Positions 6,362 to 10,187 of a stretch of 10,187 nucleotides of DNA are shown piece after piece (positions within the stretch are counted from its first letter, which is position 1; each line of letters opens with the position of its first letter). Origin of the DNA: CAYMLL01 sp964390645 (GTDB taxonomy: Bacteria; Planctomycetota; UBA8108); contig CAYMLL010000282.1 of NCBI GenBank assembly GCA_964390645.1, positions 1-10,187 on the forward strand, in the 5' to 3' direction. The translations under genes were made by a program, and so were the position numbers. The notes below the pieces were generated by a model. That model made no database searches, was not told where the DNA came from, and saw only the letters and a list, made by a program, of their open reading frames with translations.

Positions 6362-9300
6362 ATGGGAAGAAGAACCGCCATTCTGGCGGCCGCTCTTGTC
6401 TTGTCCTTCACGTCGATACGGGGCGAGGCGGTCGTCATCAACGAGATCCACTACGCGCCTTCGGACAAGACCGTGCCGGAGGAGTTCGTGGAGCTCTACA
6501 ACAACAGCGGCGCTCCGGTCGACGTCTCCGGCTGGTATTTCTCCGATGGCATCTCGTACACATTGCCCGCGGGTACGACGATCGAACCCTTCGGCTATCT
6601 GGTCGTCGCGCAGGATCCCGACACGGTCATCGATGTCTGGGGAGGGGTCCGGGTCGTCGGTCCCTTCGAGGGACGCATATCCAATCGGGGTGAGGAGATC
6701 CGCCTGCGCCGTCGAGACGGAAGCCGGGAGGATTCGGTCGACTTCCGGCGTGGCTTTCCCTGGCCGACTGTCGGCGGGCGTGAGTCCTACTCGATCGAGC
6801 TGATTCACCCGGATCTCGACAACGACCTCGGCGGCTCATGGCGTTCGTCGGACCCCGACGCGAGCACGTCCGGACAGCTGATCACGGCGGGCTCTGCGTG
6901 GCGCTATCGCGAGGGGACGAGCACGCCGCCGGGCGGCTGGAGGAACATCGGTTTCGCGGACGGCGGATGGTCCGAGGGTGACGCGCCGATCGGCTACGGC
7001 GAAGACTTCATCGAGACGACGCTCGCCGATATGCGTAACGGGTATTCGACCGTCTACCTGCGCCGTCGGTTCGAGCTCGGCGATCTTGCCGACGCATCGA
7101 GCCTTACACTCGAGGTGCAATACGACGACGGGTTCAACGCGTGGATCAACGGCACACACGTCGCTGACGGCAACCTCGACGACGAATCCCTGCCGCACGA
7201 CGGCACGGCCGACGGCACGCGCGAGGATCACGGCTTCAACGAGTTTCGCCTCGTCGATCCGACCGCATACCTCGTCGAGGGCACGAACGTGTTGGCGATC
7301 CAGCTTGCCAACGCGTCGCTCGGCGGCAGCTCGGATGCGTTCATCGACGTGCGCCTGATCGGTGCGTCGGGCGGCGGCCCGGGTCCGACGCCGGGATCGC
7401 GCAATTCGACGTGGTCGATCAACGCTCCGCCGCAGCTTCGTCAGGTGAGACATTTTCCCGTGTCGCCCGTCGGGGGTGAGGAGGTTGTCGTCACGGTGAA
7501 GGCAACAGATCCCGACGGTGTCGACAGCGTCGTCCTGGAATACCAGCTCGTCAACCCGGGCAGCTACGTGCGCCTCGGCGACCCGACGTATCGGAGCGAC
7601 TGGACAGCCCTCGCGATGCATGACGATGGCGAGGGGCTCGACTTCGAGGCAGCGGACGACATCTACAGCGTGCTGATGCCCCGGGACCTCCAGACGCACC
7701 GGCGGCTCGTTCGCTACCGCATCACGGCGACCGACACGACGGGGCGGTCGGTCCTCGCTCCCTATGGTGACGACCCGCAGCCGAACTTCGCCTACTTCGC
7801 CTACGACGGCATTCCTGCGTGGCGTGGCGCAAGTCGGCCGGGATCGACGTCGGTATGGCAGTTCAGCGAGGAGGTGATGCGGCACCTGCCGGCGTATCAA
7901 CTGATCGCACGCGCCCAGGACGTCACCAACAGCCAGTACAACAGCGGCGGTAACGGCGTCCACTTCCTGGGGACTCTCGTCTACGAAGGTGTCGTCTACG
8001 ATCACATGGAGTTCGAGAATCGTGGCGAGTTCTCGACCTACGTCTCCGGAAAGAACAAGTGGCGGCTTCATTTTCAGCGTGGCCACGAGTTTCAGGCGCG
8101 CGACGACTACGGCCGGAAGTACGGTACGAAGTGGGAGCGCATGAACCTCGGTTCCTGCGCCACGCCGTGGGTGCCGACGAACCGCGGCATGGCGGGGATG
8201 GGCGAGGCTCTCGCGTTCAAGACTTACGAGCTCGCCGGCAACCCCAGCTCGAAGACCAATTACTTCCAGCTTCGCGTCATCGACGAGGCGCTCGAGGCGC
8301 ACTCGACGGACCAGTACCGTGGCGACCTGTGGGGGCTTTACTTCACGATCGAGCACACCGACGGGCCCTTCCTCGACGAACGGGGCCTGCCGGACGGCAA
8401 CGTCTACAAGATCGAGGGAGGCGGTGGCGACAAGCGCAATCAGGGTCCGACGCAGTCTCGCAACGCGTCGGACTACAACGCGCTGAAGAGCGGATACAAC
8501 CGCTCGCAGCCGATCTCATGGTGGCGTGACAACGTTGACCTCCTCGGCTACTACAACTTTCGTGCGGTCAATCGAGCCGTCAACAACATGGACCTGCGCG
8601 AGGGCTGGAACATGGCTCAGTACCATGACCCCGAAACGGACCGGTGGACTCCCCTTGCCTGGGATCTCGACATGCTCTACATGCCCGTGACTCACTGGTC
8701 CGGCATCATGAACTTCCAGAACTGTCTGTCACAGCATCCGGCGCTGCTCGTCGAGTACCGCAATCGTTGTCGGGAGCTGCAGGACCTGCTCTTCACGGAC
8801 GACCAGTTCGGCCAGCTCGTCTTCAACTACCTTTCTTTCGTCAGTCCGGCGAATCAGGCGCTGACCTGGGCCCACGTCGACGAGGCGATGTGGAACTACC
8901 ACCCGCGTACGACGGGCAGCCACCGGGGCGCGTTCTATCGCAACCCTTCGACGCACAACGCTCGCGGCGGGACAGTCCGGCGACTTCTCGTGTCCGCCGA
9001 TCACATCGGCATGGCTCAGTGGATTTACGACTTCGTTCTACAGGGGTACGGCGCGAGCCGGCTAGAGGCGCACGAGCGTGACCCGGCGATCCCGCGCAAG
9101 CCGACGGTGGCGTCGATCGGCGCCCCCGGCTTTCCCATCGACGATCTGAGGTTCAGCTCGACTGCGTTCAGCGACCCGCAAGGCAGCGGCTCGTTTCGCG
9201 GGATGCAATGGCGCGTCGGTGAAGTCGCCGCGGACGATCGTCCGGCCTTCGACCCGACGAGCCCGCCGCCCTTCGAGATCGACGCGGTCTGGGAGAGTCG

Positions 9301-10187
9301 CGAGATCACGCCGTTCGAGCCGGACATCACGGTACCTGCCGGCGTCGTCAAGGTCGGCGGGAAGTACCGCGTGCGCGTGCGCATGAAGGACTCGACGTCG
9401 CGCTGGAGCCACTGGTCCGACCCTCTCGAGTTCACGGCGAGCTCGCCGACAGCGCCCTTTCCGCAGCAGGGGGCTCTGCGCATCACGGAGATTCACTATC
9501 ACCCCGCGCAGGGCTCCGACCTCGAGTTCATCGAGCTCCGGAACGTCAGCGGGCGGATGCTCGATCTCACTCCCGTGTCGTTTACTGACGGGATCGACTT
9601 CGACTTCGTGGACAGCGACACCACGGATCTCGGTCCGGGCGAGTATATTCTCCTCGTCAACAACCGGGTCGCCTTCGAGTCCTTCCACGGGTCGGAGCTG
9701 TCGATCGGCGGGGAATACGGGGGACGTCTGAGCAACGCGGGAGAGCATGTGACTCTGACCTACGGCACGAACACGGCCATCCTCGACTTCGACTTCCTCG
9801 ACGAGTGGTATCCACTGACCGACGGCGGCGGCCACTCTCTCCACATCATCGACGATCTCGCGGCTCCTTCCGTATGGGGGGACGCTGCGAGCTGGAAGGC
9901 GAGCTCGCAGGAGGACGGATCGCCAGGGACAGGAGACGGCGGCGGTCCGGTCGGTGGGAGGCAGCTTCCCGGCGACAGCAACCAGGACGGGCTCGTCGAC
10001 GTCTCGGATGCGGTTCACCTCGTGCGTCGGCTCTTCCTCGACGGCGGGCTGCCGTTTCCCTGTGATGCAGAGTCGCTCGATGACGGTGGCAATCTCGTCG
10101 TCCTCGACGCGAACGCCAGCGCGAGCGTCGATATTGGCGACGTCGTCTTCGTGCTCGAGTTCCTCTTTCGGGAGGGCCCGGCGCCGG
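6362..10187 (+). CDS. Secreted LTD / CotH-kinase-like / LTD / dockerin-like protein (3' end cut)
   Basis: Open from the ATG at 6362 to the right edge, 1275 codons so far. The signal peptide is residues 1-23, with likely cleavage after GEA. Domains: lamin-tail (LTD) about 22-150, starting AVVINEIHYAP; a jelly-roll-like domain about 170-335; an Ig-like segment about 355-460; a CotH kinase-like domain about 495-780; a fibronectin-like segment about 910-1028; a second LTD about 1037-1165 (ITEIHYHP); and a dockerin-like calcium module about 1202-1271. In the CotH region E664 (TIEHTD), K693 (VYKIEGG), D744 (NNMD) and the WDLD motif (D768, D770) look like the kinase-type residues. The first dockerin loop is canonical (D1205, N1207, D1209, D1213, D1216). 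The second is weakened (D1249, N1251, S1253, D1257), with Ala in place of Gly. Bacillus CotH phosphorylates spore-coat proteins; the target here is unknown. The protein is probably extracellular or surface attached. Few residues should remain beyond the edge if the dockerin is terminal. Confidence 0.9.
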   Translation, partial: MGRRTAILAAALVLSFTSIRGEAVVINEIHYAPSDKTVPEEFVELYNNSGAPVDVSGWYFSDGISYTLPAGTTIEPFGYLVVAQDPDTVIDVWGGVRVVGPFEGRISNRGEEIRLRRRDGSREDSVDFRRGFPWPTVGGRESYSIELIHPDLDNDLGGSWRSSDPDASTSGQLITAGSAWRYREGTSTPPGGWRNIGFADGGWSEGDAPIGYGEDFIETTLADMRNGYSTVYLRRRFELGDLADASSLTLEVQYDDGFNAWINGTHVADGNLDDESLPHDGTADGTREDHGFNEFRLVDPTAYLVEGTNVLAIQLANASLGGSSDAFIDVRLIGASGGGPGPTPGSRNSTWSINAPPQLRQVRHFPVSPVGGEEVVVTVKATDPDGVDSVVLEYQLVNPGSYVRLGDPTYRSDWTALAMHDDGEGLDFEAADDIYSVLMPRDLQTHRRLVRYRITATDTTGRSVLAPYGDDPQPNFAYFAYDGIPAWRGASRPGSTSVWQFSEEVMRHLPAYQLIARAQDVTNSQYNSGGNGVHFLGTLVYEGVVYDHMEFENRGEFSTYVSGKNKWRLHFQRGHEFQARDDYGRKYGTKWERMNLGSCATPWVPTNRGMAGMGEALAFKTYELAGNPSSKTNYFQLRVIDEALEAHSTDQYRGDLWGLYFTIEHTDGPFLDERGLPDGNVYKIEGGGGDKRNQGPTQSRNASDYNALKSGYNRSQPISWWRDNVDLLGYYNFRAVNRAVNNMDLREGWNMAQYHDPETDRWTPLAWDLDMLYMPVTHWSGIMNFQNCLSQHPALLVEYRNRCRELQDLLFTDDQFGQLVFNYLSFVSPANQALTWAHVDEAMWNYHPRTTGSHRGAFYRNPSTHNARGGTVRRLLVSADHIGMAQWIYDFVLQGYGASRLEAHERDPAIPRKPTVASIGAPGFPIDDLRFSSTAFSDPQGSGSFRGMQWRVGEVAADDRPAFDPTSPPPFEIDAVWESREITPFEPDITVPAGVVKVGGKYRVRVRMKDSTSRWSHWSDPLEFTASSPTAPFPQQGALRITEIHYHPAQGSDLEFIELRNVSGRMLDLTPVSFTDGIDFDFVDSDTTDLGPGEYILLVNNRVAFESFHGSELSIGGEYGGRLSNAGEHVTLTYGTNTAILDFDFLDEWYPLTDGGGHSLHIIDDLAAPSVWGDAASWKASSQEDGSPGTGDGGGPVGGRQLPGDSNQDGLVDVSDAVHLVRRLFLDGGLPFPCDAESLDDGGNLVVLDANASASVDIGDVVFVLEFLFREGPAP
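6375..6389 (+). repeat. Perfect inverted repeat 13 bases inside the CotH gene
   Basis: CCGCCA-TTC-TGGCGG is a perfect six-base-pair stem with a three-base loop, over codons 5-9 in the signal peptide coding region. If the transcript is leaderless, the hairpin sits about 13 bases from its 5' end and could affect initiation or act as an operator half-site pair. It may simply reflect Ala-rich GC codons. Confidence 0.4.

Noticed and set aside
6281..6808. N-terminal extension of the isochorismatase-like gene
   Set aside because: The frame is open up to 6808, but the extension is antisense to the CotH gene and would bury the lipoprotein signal; the ATG at 6280 has a ribosome site.
6836..8356. 506-codon open frame on the minus strand
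   Set aside because: It lies wholly antisense to the jelly-roll and CotH regions of the large plus-strand gene, with no signal, motif or ribosome site of its own.
9062..10018. 318-codon open frame on the minus strand
   Set aside because: Antisense to the second lamin-tail and fibronectin-like part of the plus-strand gene; low-complexity charged translation.

Overview
The window looks like chromosomal DNA of a high-GC bacterium of the PVC group, most likely a planctomycete. Three things suggest this: a DUF1080 + 'membrane-bound dehydrogenase' propeller + HEAT + CxxCH cytochrome fusion, an isochorismatase-like lipoprotein of a type I associate with PVC genomes, and a very large secreted lamin-tail/CotH protein ending in a dockerin-like calcium-binding module. 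The phylum call rests on domain architecture only.

Layout. (1) Positions 1-870, minus strand: a complete B12-controlled transcription unit. It has a sigma70-type promoter (840-868), a long cobalamin riboswitch (552-828), a hairpin over the Shine-Dalgarno (443-465), and the first 145 codons of a secreted, propeller-like protein that runs off the left edge (1-437). (2) Positions 969-5204, minus strand: one 1411-residue exported multidomain protein. It combines a 3-keto-disaccharide hydrolase-like domain, a jelly-roll domain, a sugar-dehydrogenase-like propeller, HEAT repeats and a c-type heme domain. (3) Positions 5285-6280, minus strand: an isochorismatase-family lipoprotein about 80 bp upstream of the previous gene and possibly cotranscribed with it. 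Its signal peptide is built from five 15-bp tandem repeats. (4) Positions 6281-6361: a short divergent control region whose plus-strand promoter puts the transcript start almost on the next ATG. (5) Positions 6362-10187, plus strand: the first 1275 codons of the lamin-tail/CotH/lamin-tail/dockerin protein, running off the right edge.

All four coding regions carry export signals, so the window is devoted to the cell envelope. The 1411-residue protein is consistent with periplasmic oxidation of sugars coupled to electron transfer through its own heme. The B12-riboswitch unit is separate and suggests a corrinoid-related role for the secreted propeller, possibly analogous to the B12-binding surface propeller BtuG of Bacteroides. 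No tRNA, rRNA, CRISPR array or transposase was seen. The two most substantial proteins without a matching complete reading frame are the ones cut by the window edges.
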